A stretch of 23,540 nucleotides of DNA from a virus: IMG/VR virus record IMGVR_UViG_3300034198_026330, positions 1 through 23,540 of that record. The stretch is one strand, 5' to 3'. Below, one piece after another: positions 13,863 to 21,455 of the stretch. Both the position numbers and the translations under genes were made by a program. The notes beneath the pieces were generated by a model that saw only the letters and a list, made by a program, of their open reading frames with translations, searched no databases and was not told the DNA's origin. Each line of letters starts with the position of its first letter. The stretch's first letter is position 1.

Positions 13863-16613
13863 TTAAGCTAAAAGATCTCCGAAAACTAACCAACCGCTTG
13901 GAGTTTTCATTGCTGTTACTACTGAGTTTGTGGTTCTAAACTTTAAGCCTGGTGTACCAACAACGCTGTTTGTTGAAGCAAATGATGCTCCAGTTCCTGA
14001 CGCTTGGTAGAAGTCAATTGATTGACCAGTCGAGTATCCAGATGAAGGAAGAGTAATTTGTACTGCTCCATTTACTGGGATAAACTTATCTTGCTCACCA
14101 GATGCGAGTGTTTCTGATGATGTTCTCTCTGTTCCAAATGTTGTGATAGATGGAACGCCAACTTTTGTCTGTGTTCCGTCTGAGAATGCAATTCCAGATG
14201 CTGCAACTGTTACTGTTCCAGTAAATGTTGGTGAGGCAAGCGGTGCCTTTGCAGCAAGATCAGATGTTAAACCTGAAATCTTAGACTGAGCAATTGCTGC
14301 TGAAGCATTAATGTCTCCATCAACAATTGTTCCATCAGCAATCATTTCTGATGTAACTCCACCAGTTGCAATTTCAATTGTTGCACCAGACTTAGTGATA
14401 CCAGTACCAGCAATAATTGCTTCTGAAGCATTAAACTGTGCGTATGAGATTTCTGTTGTGCCAAGTGTAATTGTTCCAACTGTGCTTACAAGGAATCCCT
14501 TAGACACGTTTGTTGCTCCGCCTGTTACAAAACAGAAGTCTCCATTATGCATTTCTCCAGTAGGATTATTGTCTGCATCTGTTGCACGGGTTACAACCCA
14601 AGGTGCTCCAGCGCTTCCTACTGCTGTTATTGTGTAAATACCATTTTGCCTTGCATCTGTTTGTGCACGAAGAAGGATTCTGTTTCCTACAGAAACTGAT
14701 ACTCCATCGATTGTTCCGATAGAACCATTTGATGCTGCTGTAATTGTTGCGCCAAGACCGCTGGTTCCGTTGTTGTATGTACCAGCAAGATTGCCTGCAG
14801 TTGCTGCAACTACTGGCTGGTGGAAGTTAATTCCTGCTGCAAGTCCGTCAACATATTGCTTAGTTACTGCATGAAGATCTAATGTAGGTGCACCTGAAAG
14901 TACAAGTTCTCCTGTCATTGTTCCGCCAGCAAGTGGTAGACGTGCAGTTAACTGTGTCTGGATTGCTGAAGTTACTCCATCAAGGTATCCAAGTTCAGTT
15001 GCTGAAACATCTCCGATTGATGTTGTTGAAGGAAGGACTACTGTTCCAGTAAATGTTGGACCTGCTAAGTTAGCCTTTAAGTCAAGTGCTGCTTGTGTGG
15101 CAGTTGAAACTGGCTTATTAGCATCTGTTGTATTATCGACATTTGTAAGTCCTACTGAAGACTTTGTGAGTGCTGCAACTGCGTTTGCAATCTTTGTGTC
15201 TGCTGCTGTTCCTGCTGCTGTAATTGCGTCTGCTTCTGCTGTATCAGCGTATGACTTTGTTGCTAGAAGTGATGTGTCAGCAATTCCATGCACATTCTGG
15301 GTTAATGCTGTGTGCGCTAGTACTGCTGCATCTGCAGAGTCATCTGCGTAAATCTCTGCGTTGTCGATTTGAGCGTCAACATATTGCTTTGTTGTTGACT
15401 CCAGGGCATTTACTGGATTTCCACTTAGTACTAATGGCCCAGTCATTGTTGAACCAGCCTTATACATTAAGTCTTGTGTATTAGAAATTCCGTGAACGTT
15501 TAGATTTAAATTTGCATGTGATGTATCATTGTCATCTACATATTTCTTGGTAGATGCATGTAAATCGTTTGATGGAGCAGCATTTAAAGTTAGCGCTCCT
15601 GTCATTGTTGAACCAGACTTCAACATTAGGTCTGCTGTATTGGCAATTCCGTGAACATTTGTTGACGATGAGCCGTGATCCATTCCAGCTTGTGTAATAA
15701 CTCCTAATGCAGTTGTTATACTTGTTGCGTAGTTAGGATCGTCTCCTAGGGCTGCTGCAAGCTCATTTAAAGTATTAAGTGTTTCTGGTGCTGAATCAAC
15801 TAGGCCAGAAACTGCGCTGTCTACATATGAAGTTAGTGCTAGTGTACCTGAAGCATTTGGCAAAGTAACTGTGCGGTCTGCTGTTGGGTCCCCAGCCTCC
15901 AATATTGTTTCAAACTCATTATTTGTTGTGCCTTCAAAAGTAATAAAATGTGGTGATGGAAGATAGATTCCATGAATACGTGGAGTGCCACCAACTTCTG
16001 TAATCTCTCCTCCATTAATTGTTGGAGTAGTTAGAGTTTTGTTTGATAAAGTTTGTGTTGTATCTGTTCCAACAACTGTTGTAGTTGCATCTGGAAATGT
16101 AATTGTTCTGTCTGCTGTTGCATTTGTTACTGTAAGGGTTGTTTCAAAATTATCTGCTGATGAACCCTCTAAGATAATGCTTGACTTAGGGACTAGTAAG
16201 TTTCCGTCTACATCTAGCTTTGCAGGTCCGCCTGCATTTCCTACATCTGCTAGTAGAACATAATCAGATGTTACTGTATTTTGTAATCCGCCAACTGCGT
16301 TATCTACGTATGAATTTGTGGCAATAACATTTGTATCAATTCCTAAAGAAATTGTATTTGTGCCGTCATTGTAAGACTTTGTAAGACCTGAGCCCATTGA
16401 AAGAGCTTGATCAATTGCATCTTGTGCAATTTCTGTGATGCCTGGTGCGTCTGAAGCTATATATGAAAGACTATTCCATGCTGTGCTACCAGTTCCAACC
16501 TTAAGCTTTCGAGTGTCTGTTTCAACACCCATTTCACCTGCAGCTAAAGTAGGATTTACTGAGGTCCATTCTGCTGCTGTACCTCTTCTTACTTGAATTC
16601 TTACTGTTGACAT
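13863..16613 (-). CDS. Long tail fibre protein
   Basis: This 916-residue protein is the longest in the window. Residues 1-55 ('IQVRRGTAAEWTSVNPTLAA', 'GEMGVETDTRKLKVG', 'GSTAWNSLSY') are the virion-attachment domain found at the N-terminus of many fibres (Mtd-N-like). A shaft follows with repeated phrases: 'DRTITFPDATTT' and 'DRTVTLPNASGT' strands, several 'GSTMTG-L-L...ST-K-YVD' units (phage fibre repeat), 'NVHGI-NT-DLM' links and an Ala-rich coiled coil. Near residues 595-720 a longer domain has 'GLAAGINFHQPVVAATAGNL' and 'LLRAQTDARQNGIYTI'. A C-terminal domain (about 815-916) has 'SGIAFSDGTQTKVGVP' and ends 'TPSGWLVFGDLLA'. It probably trimerises and reaches for the host. An extended -10 and an AAGGGG ribosome site precede it. 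Confidence 0.88.
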   Translation of the reverse strand: MSTVRIQVRRGTAAEWTSVNPTLAAGEMGVETDTRKLKVGTGSTAWNSLSYIASDAPGITEIAQDAIDQALSMGSGLTKSYNDGTNTISLGIDTNVIATNSYVDNAVGGLQNTVTSDYVLLADVGNAGGPAKLDVDGNLLVPKSSIILEGSSADNFETTLTVTNATADRTITFPDATTTVVGTDTTQTLSNKTLTTPTINGGEITEVGGTPRIHGIYLPSPHFITFEGTTNNEFETILEAGDPTADRTVTLPNASGTLALTSYVDSAVSGLVDSAPETLNTLNELAAALGDDPNYATSITTALGVITQAGMDHGSSSTNVHGIANTADLMLKSGSTMTGALTLNAAPSNDLHASTKKYVDDNDTSHANLNLNVHGISNTQDLMYKAGSTMTGPLVLSGNPVNALESTTKQYVDAQIDNAEIYADDSADAAVLAHTALTQNVHGIADTSLLATKSYADTAEADAITAAGTAADTKIANAVAALTKSSVGLTNVDNTTDANKPVSTATQAALDLKANLAGPTFTGTVVLPSTTSIGDVSATELGYLDGVTSAIQTQLTARLPLAGGTMTGELVLSGAPTLDLHAVTKQYVDGLAAGINFHQPVVAATAGNLAGTYNNGTSGLGATITAASNGSIGTIDGVSVSVGNRILLRAQTDARQNGIYTITAVGSAGAPWVVTRATDADNNPTGEMHNGDFCFVTGGATNVSKGFLVSTVGTITLGTTEISYAQFNASEAIIAGTGITKSGATIEIATGGVTSEMIADGTIVDGDINASAAIAQSKISGLTSDLAAKAPLASPTFTGTVTVAASGIAFSDGTQTKVGVPSITTFGTERTSSETLASGEQDKFIPVNGAVQITLPSSGYSTGQSIDFYQASGTGASFASTNSVVGTPGLKFRTTNSVVTAMKTPSGWLVFGDLLA

Positions 16614-16635
16614 ATTTATTACCCCTTATTTGCTA

Positions 16636-16644
16636 ATTATAGCA
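16636..16644 (-). promoter_or_regulatory. Extended -10 promoter, TGCTATAAT, before the long tail fibre
   Basis: This is a perfect TGn-TATAAT in the 40-base gap after the 118-residue gene. It leaves about 20 bases of leader, which contains the AAGGGG ribosome site of the fibre gene. No -35 box is evident. Confidence 0.6.
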
Positions 16645-16653
16645 TTATTTTGT

Positions 16654-17010
16654 TTAAACTAGAACCCCAGAATCAAATATAATTCCATATGTTGAAGTCG
16701 ATGGAGATCCACCGTCAGCAAATTTAGTTGCTGTGGTGTTTACTCCGTTTGCCTGTACTGTGTATATTGGAAGTCCATTATAATCTATTGCTAATCCAAC
16801 ATCCATAAACCCAATTTCTGTTGAGTTGTCTGGAATATCTGAGACAAAAGCTATAGGACTCCAAGTTCCATTTAACTGGATTTGTAGCTTATTTGTTGCT
16901 GTGTCAAATCTAAGGGGTGTGTTTCCTAATACGACATTAGAATCAAACGTTGCCGTTCCAGCTACGTTTAAACCATTTTTTACTTTAAAGTTCTTATCTA
17001 CTATTGCCAT
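16654..17010 (-). CDS. Small fibre-associated protein
   Basis: This 118-residue protein opens 'MAIVDKNFKVKNGLNVAGTA', nearly the same as the opening of the 406-residue fibre just upstream ('TVTKNFRIKSGLIVEGTSGT'). It is followed by 'LRFDTATNKLQIQLNGTWSP', a short beta domain common at the N-terminus of phage fibre proteins. The C-terminal half ('LAIDYNGLPIYTVQANG' and 'STYGIIFDSGVLV') is beta-rich. It looks like a stand-alone fibre cap or adaptor; the exact role is unknown. The nearest ribosome-site candidate is AGGGG, 14 bases before the ATG, which is rather far. A GGGG/CCCC hairpin system upstream could control access to it. Confidence 0.7.
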   Translation of the reverse strand: MAIVDKNFKVKNGLNVAGTATFDSNVVLGNTPLRFDTATNKLQIQLNGTWSPIAFVSDIPDNSTEIGFMDVGLAIDYNGLPIYTVQANGVNTTATKFADGGSPSTSTYGIIFDSGVLV

Positions 17011-17024
17011 TTAAGTTCACATAT

Positions 17025-17061
17025 CCCCTAAGTGTTTTTGTGGGGTTTTGGAAGGACCCCA
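17025..17061 (-). other. Two mutually exclusive G4/C4 hairpins in a gene gap
   Basis: In the mRNA sense, TGGGGT (17061-17056) can pair with ACCCCA (17046-17041). Alternatively the same CCCC can pair with GGGG at 17028-17025, which is the only ribosome-site-like element before the 118-residue gene. No U-tract follows either stem, so this is not a standard terminator. It could tune initiation, but this rests on base pairing by eye. Confidence 0.35.
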
Positions 17062-17075
17062 TACCTTTTATTTAA

Positions 17076-18296
17076 TTATTTAAGAAGTGTTCCAGATACT
17101 TTAACTGTTGAGTTATTTACTGGAGTTACTCTTATTCTTACATTTGAACCTGATACATCTGCTGTAACAGTTCCTCTTGATCCATTGGTTCCGACAATTG
17201 CATACTCTGTAATTGCTACGTTATCTGATGAGTCTAGTGTTACTAGAATTTCTGATATTTCATTATGGGTTGCATTGTCAATTTTAACAAGGAACTTGCC
17301 TGAACGATAATCCGCTTTTGCCCACTCATAAGCTGTTCCAGCAACTGTTGCTGTTCCAGAAGATGAGGCTGCAATTTGCTTAGCCTGATCATTAACATTT
17401 AATGCTGTAAATGATGTTGTTCCTGCTTGCTGAGCTGTATTGGCTGCTGCTGCAGTTGCTTCCGCTGCTGCTTGCGCTGCGTTGGCCTTTGATGTTGCAT
17501 CCGCTGATGCGTTAGTTGCTGCAGTTGCGATTGCTGTTGTAACATCTGCTGAGTTAGCTTTTGTTCCTAAAGCTGTTGTAATAGTTGTTGTGTAGTTAGC
17601 ATCATCATTAATTGCTGCTGCTAATTCATTTAATGTATTAAGTAGGTTTGGAGCTCCGTCTACAAGTCCATCTACTGCAGTTGCAATTGCAGTATTACGA
17701 TTTGAAACCTCTGTTGAAATTGCAGTTGATAAAGCTGCTGCTGCAGTGGCTTCCGCTGCTGCTTGCGCTGCGTTGGCCTTTGTAGTGGCGTCAGTTGCTG
17801 CTGCAGTAATTGCTTCTGACTTAGCGGTTGCTACATTTGCTGTAGTTGCTAAAAGTGATGTGTCTGCAATTCCGTGTACGTTAGTGGTATCAGCACTGTG
17901 TGTTGAAAGTGCTGATGCTGCAGTTGCTTCCGCTGCTGCTTGCGCTGCGTTGGCCTTTGTAGTAGCATCAGTTGCTGCTGCAGTGGTTGCTGCAGACTGT
18001 GCAGCGTTGGCCTTTAATGTTGCATCGGCTGCTGCAGTAGCTTCTGCTGCAGACTGTGCTGCTGCTGCTGCACCTGCTGCATCAAATACGCCAGACTTTA
18101 CGGATAGTTTTCCAGCTCCATTTACTTCAAGCTGTGTAGATTCTACGGATTTTACAAGAGTTGCTCCGCCGACAAGGTTGAGTATATAAGCATCTCCACC
18201 TGTTTCTGTAAGGATGTTTTGATTGTTGATAGTACCTGAAGTACCTTCAACAATAAGACCAGATTTAATTCTAAAGTTTTTTGTTACCGTTGCCAT
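17076..18296 (-). CDS. Tail fibre protein with alanine-rich coiled coil
   Basis: This 406-residue protein starts with the short N-domain 'TKNFRIKSGLIVEGTSGTIN' (5-24). It continues with a long Ala-rich heptad-like shaft (about 70-195 and 255-300), made of variants of KANAAQAAAEATAA, 'NVHGIADTSLLATTANVATA', and the helical hairpin 'VDGAPNLLNTLNELAAAIND', a module also present in the 916-residue fibre. The C-terminal about 80 residues ('GKFLVKIDNATHNEISEILV' to 'VRIRVTPVNNSTVKVSG') form a beta sandwich that resembles the C-terminus of the 185-residue neighbour. It probably forms a trimeric fibre. An AGAGGAG ribosome site lies 7-8 bases before ATG 18296. Its DNA is unusually GC-rich in the repeats compared with the rest of the window. 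Confidence 0.85.
   Translation of the reverse strand: MATVTKNFRIKSGLIVEGTSGTINNQNILTETGGDAYILNLVGGATLVKSVESTQLEVNGAGKLSVKSGVFDAAGAAAAAQSAAEATAAADATLKANAAQSAATTAAATDATTKANAAQAAAEATAASALSTHSADTTNVHGIADTSLLATTANVATAKSEAITAAATDATTKANAAQAAAEATAAAALSTAISTEVSNRNTAIATAVDGLVDGAPNLLNTLNELAAAINDDANYTTTITTALGTKANSADVTTAIATAATNASADATSKANAAQAAAEATAAAANTAQQAGTTSFTALNVNDQAKQIAASSSGTATVAGTAYEWAKADYRSGKFLVKIDNATHNEISEILVTLDSSDNVAITEYAIVGTNGSRGTVTADVSGSNVRIRVTPVNNSTVKVSGTLLK
17458..17958 (-). repeat. 33-bp direct repeat, three exact copies
   Basis: Identical 33-base copies lie at 17458-17490, 17749-17781 and 17926-17958, 291 and 177 bases apart (both multiples of three). They encode Lys-Ala-Asn-Ala-Ala-Gln-Ala-Ala-Ala-Glu-Ala in the fibre coiled coil. 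Identity at third codon positions suggests recent duplication or gene conversion, and recombination between copies would shorten the fibre in frame. Confidence 0.9.
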
Positions 18297-18322
18297 GTAT
18301 ATGACTCCTCTTGTTGCTTATT

Positions 18323-18880
18323 TTATGCCTTGAGTGCTGTTCTTATAAATCTTACTGCGATTGAACCAGAAACAGGGGTTACTCTTAAGCTAATTATACC
18401 TGAATTTTCTTCAAAAGTATAAGTAAATATGTTGTTGCTTGTGCTTGAAATGATATTAGACTCTGAGACCAAAAGATCTGATCCAGCTTGAGTTGCAAGT
18501 ATCTCTGATGTGTAAACATCTGAACCTTTTGTAACTTGAAGATTGTATCTTACTGTTTTCCAAGCATTTTTTGCAAATGAATCTACATTGGTAGGGTTTT
18601 CAATACCATAGACTGTAAGGTCGTTATTTCCTTCAAGTCCTAGTAAAATCTCTGCTGAAGAAGTGTTGTTTTCTATATCATAAACCGATGATTCAAGTTC
18701 TGCAATTTTGTATTGCAATGAATTTGTATCGCTGGATCCGTTGACTCCAATTTTTGTCTCTATTGCTTCAACTGCGTCGTTTAAGTTTGTATGCTGTTGC
18801 GAATGAGATGGGCTAGATAATGGATCAGATGCATTAGGGTTTGTCAGTGCATCTAATGAATTTGGAAAGTTTGTTGCCAT
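18323..18880 (-). CDS. Structural protein with coiled-coil N-domain and fibre-type beta-sandwich C-domain
   Basis: This 185-residue protein begins 'NFPNSLDALTNPNASDPLSS' then 'SHSQQHTNLNDAVEAIETKIG', a phrase common in phage fibre and baseplate proteins that forms a short helical bundle. A second helix 'LQYKIAELESSVYDIEN' follows. The C-terminal half ('WKTVRYNLQVTKGSDVYTSE' and 'ISLRVTPVSGSIAVRFIRT') resembles the C-terminal beta sandwich of the following 406-residue fibre, so the two probably share a receptor- or scaffold-binding fold. An AGAGG ribosome site lies just before the ATG. It is preceded by an extended -10 in a 61-base gap, so it likely begins a transcript. Confidence 0.8.
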   Translation of the reverse strand: MATNFPNSLDALTNPNASDPLSSPSHSQQHTNLNDAVEAIETKIGVNGSSDTNSLQYKIAELESSVYDIENNTSSAEILLGLEGNNDLTVYGIENPTNVDSFAKNAWKTVRYNLQVTKGSDVYTSEILATQAGSDLLVSESNIISSTSNNIFTYTFEENSGIISLRVTPVSGSIAVRFIRTALKA

Positions 18881-18908
18881 GTTTACCTCTGAGTTATGAC
18901 TTAGGATA

Positions 18909-18917
18909 ATTATATCA
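18909..18917 (-). promoter_or_regulatory. Extended -10 promoter, TGATATAAT
   Basis: It lies in the gap between the 120- and 185-residue genes. It leaves a leader of about 20 bases with an AGAGG ribosome site before ATG 18880. A second TATAAT (18930-18925) without a TG extension lies just upstream. Confidence 0.55.
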
Positions 18918-18941
18918 TCAAATGATTATAAATATCTGAAA

Positions 18942-19304
18942 TTAAACCTTACCACCGTCTAGTAATGAAAGCTCTAAGAAGCTAGCATCATCAACGTTAT
19001 TTGAAGGTGCGCCTCCATCAAAACCTATTACCTTTGGAAGAATTTCTGATACGCTTGCTGTTGTATTTATGTCTCTAAAAGTTATAGGATTTTCAATATC
19101 AATTGTATGAACTTCTCCATCGTATGTATGAGTATGCATATAAAATGGGGCTGGGTCTGTGTTGCTTGCTATTGTTATCCATATAAGCCCATTATGAATC
19201 TTTAAGGCTTTTTCTGTTGTGTTAAAAAACACATCACCTACCGACCCAATCGGGTCGGAGGCTAGTGTTGTTAAGTTCAGTAAAGACTTAAATTTTCTTG
19301 ACAT
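18942..19304 (-). CDS. Small fibre-module protein
   Basis: This 120-residue protein carries the short domain 'ASDPIGSVGDVFFNTTEKAL' followed by 'KIHNGLIWITI', the 'product from a G.IYYN...L..YDG..W' module that also opens the 427-residue fibre. The rest includes 'YMHTHTYDGEVHTIDIENPI' with three histidines that could bind metal, as known for some short fibre tips, and a polar C-terminus. The role is probably an adaptor or tip protein; this is inference. The preceding stop and this start are separated by three bases (TAATAAATG) with AGGA upstream, so translation is probably by reinitiation. A perfect GC-rich hairpin lies in its early codons. Confidence 0.7.
   Translation of the reverse strand: MSRKFKSLLNLTTLASDPIGSVGDVFFNTTEKALKIHNGLIWITIASNTDPAPFYMHTHTYDGEVHTIDIENPITFRDINTTASVSEILPKVIGFDGGAPSNNVDDASFLELSLLDGGKV
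19241..19258 (-). other. Perfect GC-rich hairpin in early codons (7-bp stem, 4-base loop)
   Basis: CCGACCC and GGGTCGG are perfectly complementary around a four-base loop, within codons of the motif SDPIGS. The stem is much more GC-rich than the surrounding gene. No U-tract follows immediately (the nearest T6 is about 10 bases further), so it is not a good terminator. Confidence 0.5.
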
Positions 19305-19307
19305 TTA

Positions 19308-20591
19308 TTATCCTACTATAACTACTCTGTATTCACCAGCTGTAGGAGCTACTGCAAATTTTACAGTAACAACTGAGTCTGATGTGTGCTGTACGTCTGC
19401 CTCTATTTGATTATAGTCTGCATTGTTTTCAAATATTTGAACTGTAACGTCTTTTGTTGCTAAGTTATGAGTTACCGCATAAGAAGTTGCTGATCCGTCA
19501 CCAATTGTAGTTGCATATTTTCTTGAAATATTGTGATAGTTTCCACCAATTTGACCAATTTGCCAAACATCTGCTGTTTCATTCCATAGAATTTCAGCAT
19601 CTGCTTCATTTCCACGCTCAACAAGAATTCCAGCGTCTGCTACTGGCGTACCAGTTGCGTTGCTATTAAGTTTTACCTTATTATCTTCTATATTGATCTG
19701 TGTAGTATTTACAGAGTTTACTGTTCCTGTTACATTGAGGTTTCCGCCAACTTGCAAGTTTCCAGTAATCTCAACATTGTTTGGTAGACCTATTGTAACT
19801 GCTGCTGTCTCTGATCCAGAGCCTGTTACTTCAATCTCGTTTGCTGTTCCAGAAATTGTTGCTATATAATTACCAGTTGTGTCTGCTCCAAGGGCTACTG
19901 AGTTTGGCTCAATAGTAGTTGAGATTGTTACGTCTCCAAGATTAGTCATTGTTGCAGAACCAGTTACATCTCCTGAAAGAGTAATTACTGGATCTTTATT
20001 AAGAGATACAGCTCCTGCTGTAACTGTAAAATCATTTGAGTCAAATGAGGCAACGCCCTTATTAGTATAAGTTGCGTCTTCTGCTGATACTGTAATTGTG
20101 TTACTTGTTACATTAACATCAATACCCTCTCCACCATTTACAGTTAATCCTTCTGTAAGTAGCGAAATAGATGTGTTTCCAGTATCTCCAGTTATTGCAA
20201 GCTCTGTTGCTACATCAACTTCACCAGCGGCAGTCAATCTACCTTGCTGGTCTACTGTAAATGTAGGTATTTTTGTTTGTGATCCGTATGATCCTGCATT
20301 TACTGCTGTGTTATTAAGCTTTAGTGTTGTTGTTCCTGCTACATCGTCGTACGTTGCAGTAAGTGCTGTGCCTGCAAGTACGGAAGACCCAATAACATCT
20401 TGAATTACTTCTGTAGATCCTGATGTTGGTATCCAGTTTGTTCCATCATAGAAAAATAGAACATTTAAAACATTGTTGTAGTAAATTTGACCAGTTACTG
20501 GGTTTGATGGTGCTGATCCTAGATTTTGAACTCTCGCATTCAGCAACTCATTCTTATTAAGGTCTAAGCTGACCGCATATTTTCTTGCCAT
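19308..20591 (-). CDS. Tail fibre protein
   Basis: This 427-residue protein opens with 'KYAVSLDLNKNELLNARVQN' and 'PVTGQIYYNNVLNVLFFYDG' (about 4-50), a virion-attachment module. A long beta-helical shaft rich in Thr, Val and Asn follows. Near residues 280-365 is the widespread phrase 'GNLQVGGNLNVTGTVNSVNT', then 'INIEDNKVKLNSN', 'DAGILVERGNEADAEILWNE' and 'WQIG'. The C-terminal about 60 residues ('SYAVTHNLATKDVTVQIFEN' to 'GEYRVVIVG') form a small beta domain also hinted at in the 150-residue neighbour. A side fibre or baseplate fibre is likely. An AAGGAG ribosome site lies 9 bases before the ATG. The next gene restarts almost on its stop codon. Confidence 0.85.
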   Translation of the reverse strand: MARKYAVSLDLNKNELLNARVQNLGSAPSNPVTGQIYYNNVLNVLFFYDGTNWIPTSGSTEVIQDVIGSSVLAGTALTATYDDVAGTTTLKLNNTAVNAGSYGSQTKIPTFTVDQQGRLTAAGEVDVATELAITGDTGNTSISLLTEGLTVNGGEGIDVNVTSNTITVSAEDATYTNKGVASFDSNDFTVTAGAVSLNKDPVITLSGDVTGSATMTNLGDVTISTTIEPNSVALGADTTGNYIATISGTANEIEVTGSGSETAAVTIGLPNNVEITGNLQVGGNLNVTGTVNSVNTTQINIEDNKVKLNSNATGTPVADAGILVERGNEADAEILWNETADVWQIGQIGGNYHNISRKYATTIGDGSATSYAVTHNLATKDVTVQIFENNADYNQIEADVQHTSDSVVTVKFAVAPTAGEYRVVIVG

Positions 20592-20606
20592 TTCTTCTTC
20601 TCCTTT

Positions 20607-21059
20607 TTAAGACAGGTATGCTGTCCCTGAAAATGGTTGAGCCATAGTCAGTGTTATTCGATTTGTGTTATTGTAATCTATTCCCGTTTCAAGTATATCC
20701 CCAGAACTAGACTTAACTGTTACGTTTGGGAAAAAGTCTAAGTTGTGGTTAATGATTACAGAGTACACTCCAGATACTGGTCCAGTTACTTGAGCAAGCT
20801 CCCAAGAGGTAGAATATGAATACTCAGAACCTTCTTGAATAAACTTAATTACTGTTGCTCCAGACCAAGATAGGTCTGTTAACTTTGGACCATAAAAATC
20901 TGTAGTTAGTGTGTTGTAATAAAAATCACCAATAACTCCTAAGTTATTTGCTGGTGATGTTGTGCCGTTTAATATTGTTCTTCCAGCAGGACCTTGTGGT
21001 CCTGGGGTTTTTACAATTACTTTATTTTTTACTTCTGTTACTATTACTTTTTCTGACAT
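20607..21059 (-). CDS. Collagen-like short fibre protein
   Basis: This 150-residue protein has an N-terminal strand ('KVIVTEVKNKVIVKTPG'), then a short collagen-like GPQGPAG (19-25). A conserved 'GVIGDFYYNTLTTDFYGPK' module (about 41-59) follows, which is frequent after collagen stretches in phage fibres. The C-terminal beta domain ('VIINHNLDFFPNVTVKSSSG', 'NRITLTMAQPFSGTAYLS') resembles receptor-binding or baseplate domains. The ATG overlaps the preceding stop by one base (TAATG), so it is co-translated with the BppU-like protein. Pairing of a BppU-like protein with a collagen-like fibre is common in tailed phages and supports a baseplate location. The prolines of the collagen-like stretch are possible substrates for the encoded hydroxylases, though only speculatively. 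Confidence 0.8.
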   Translation of the reverse strand: MSEKVIVTEVKNKVIVKTPGPQGPAGRTILNGTTSPANNLGVIGDFYYNTLTTDFYGPKLTDLSWSGATVIKFIQEGSEYSYSTSWELAQVTGPVSGVYSVIINHNLDFFPNVTVKSSSGDILETGIDYNNTNRITLTMAQPFSGTAYLS

Positions 21060-21409
21060 TATATAGTTACCGATCTACTGAGAGTTAAAAACCCTTCGAG
21101 GAGTTTTATTTTATTCCCGTTAGAATCGACAACCATAATGTCATAAGAAGATTTTGGATAAAAGAGTTTATTGGTTTGAGTAGGTGTCATCTTAACAGTT
21201 AATGTTCCAGCTGGACCATTAATTGTTATACCACCAGATGGTGATGTTAATGTAAATGCTAATTTAGATCCACCCTTAGTATCACGCACCTGCATTTTTG
21301 CAGTTGAGTTTACTAAACTTATCGGTGTTACTTCGTCCTCTAAGGTGTATTGAACCTCAAAGGTAAAAGTAGCATTTTGATCTACTTCAAAATTCTTTTG
21401 TACTGCCAT
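21059..21409 (-). CDS. BppU-like baseplate/tail attachment domain protein
   Basis: This 116-residue beta-rich protein begins 'MAVQKNFEVDQNATFTFEVQ'. It has 'ISLVNSTAKMQVRDTKGGSK', 'SPSGGITI', 'GTLTVKMTPTQTNKL' and 'YDIMVVDSNGNKIKLLEGFL', the ordered phrases of the small domain found at the N-terminus of lactococcal-type BppU and in many stand-alone phage proteins. It likely plugs fibres to the baseplate. The start was chosen at ATG 21409 because an AGGAG site is 9 bases upstream; a TTG at 21415 is also in frame but would be only 3 bases from that site. A hairpin and an extended -10 lie just upstream. Confidence 0.7.
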   Translation of the reverse strand: MAVQKNFEVDQNATFTFEVQYTLEDEVTPISLVNSTAKMQVRDTKGGSKLAFTLTSPSGGITINGPAGTLTVKMTPTQTNKLFYPKSSYDIMVVDSNGNKIKLLEGFLTLSRSVTI

Positions 21410-21421
21410 TTGCAAAATCTC

Positions 21422-21453
21422 CTAAAATAGGAAAACTCCTATGCCTATTTTAG
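21422..21453 (-). other. 10-bp inverted repeat touching the -10 box and ribosome site
   Basis: CTAAAATAGG and CCTATTTTAG are perfect inverted copies around a 12-base centre. In the mRNA sense the right arm runs into AGGAG, the ribosome site of the BppU-like gene, while the left arm holds the TAAAAT of a promoter. It could be a transcript hairpin hiding the ribosome site, a weak terminator of the holin transcript, or an operator. I cannot tell which. Confidence 0.5.
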
Positions 21454-21455
21454 CA
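21447..21455 (-). promoter_or_regulatory. Extended -10 promoter, TGCTAAAAT, before the structural block
   Basis: It lies between the holin-like gene and the BppU-like gene and matches the recurring TGnTAnAAT pattern. A start about 7 bases downstream would give a leader of about 30 bases carrying the AGGAG site. It lies inside the 10-bp inverted repeat. Confidence 0.5.

Noticed and set aside
17041-17061. Rho-independent terminator after the alanine-rich fibre gene
   Set aside because: The stem has six pairs but is followed by CAAAAAC on the transcript strand, with no U-tract; the T-rich side belongs to the untranscribed direction.
17746-18189. 147-residue plus-strand frame rich in Ala and Val
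   Set aside because: It is the antisense of the alanine-rich coiled coil; both strands remain open because of GCN/NGC codon symmetry.
13863-18296. CRISPR-like or attachment-site repeats
   Set aside because: The recurring segments are in-frame coding repeats of fibre modules with irregular spacing, not regular repeat-spacer units.
19219-19258. Terminator made of the GC-rich hairpin plus a T6 run
   Set aside because: The T-run begins about 10 bases after the stem and the whole lies inside an intact coding sequence.
21410-21415. TTG start at 21415 for the BppU-like protein
   Set aside because: It is only 3 bases from the AGGAG site, whereas ATG 21409 is 9 bases away and gives the usual Met-Ala start.
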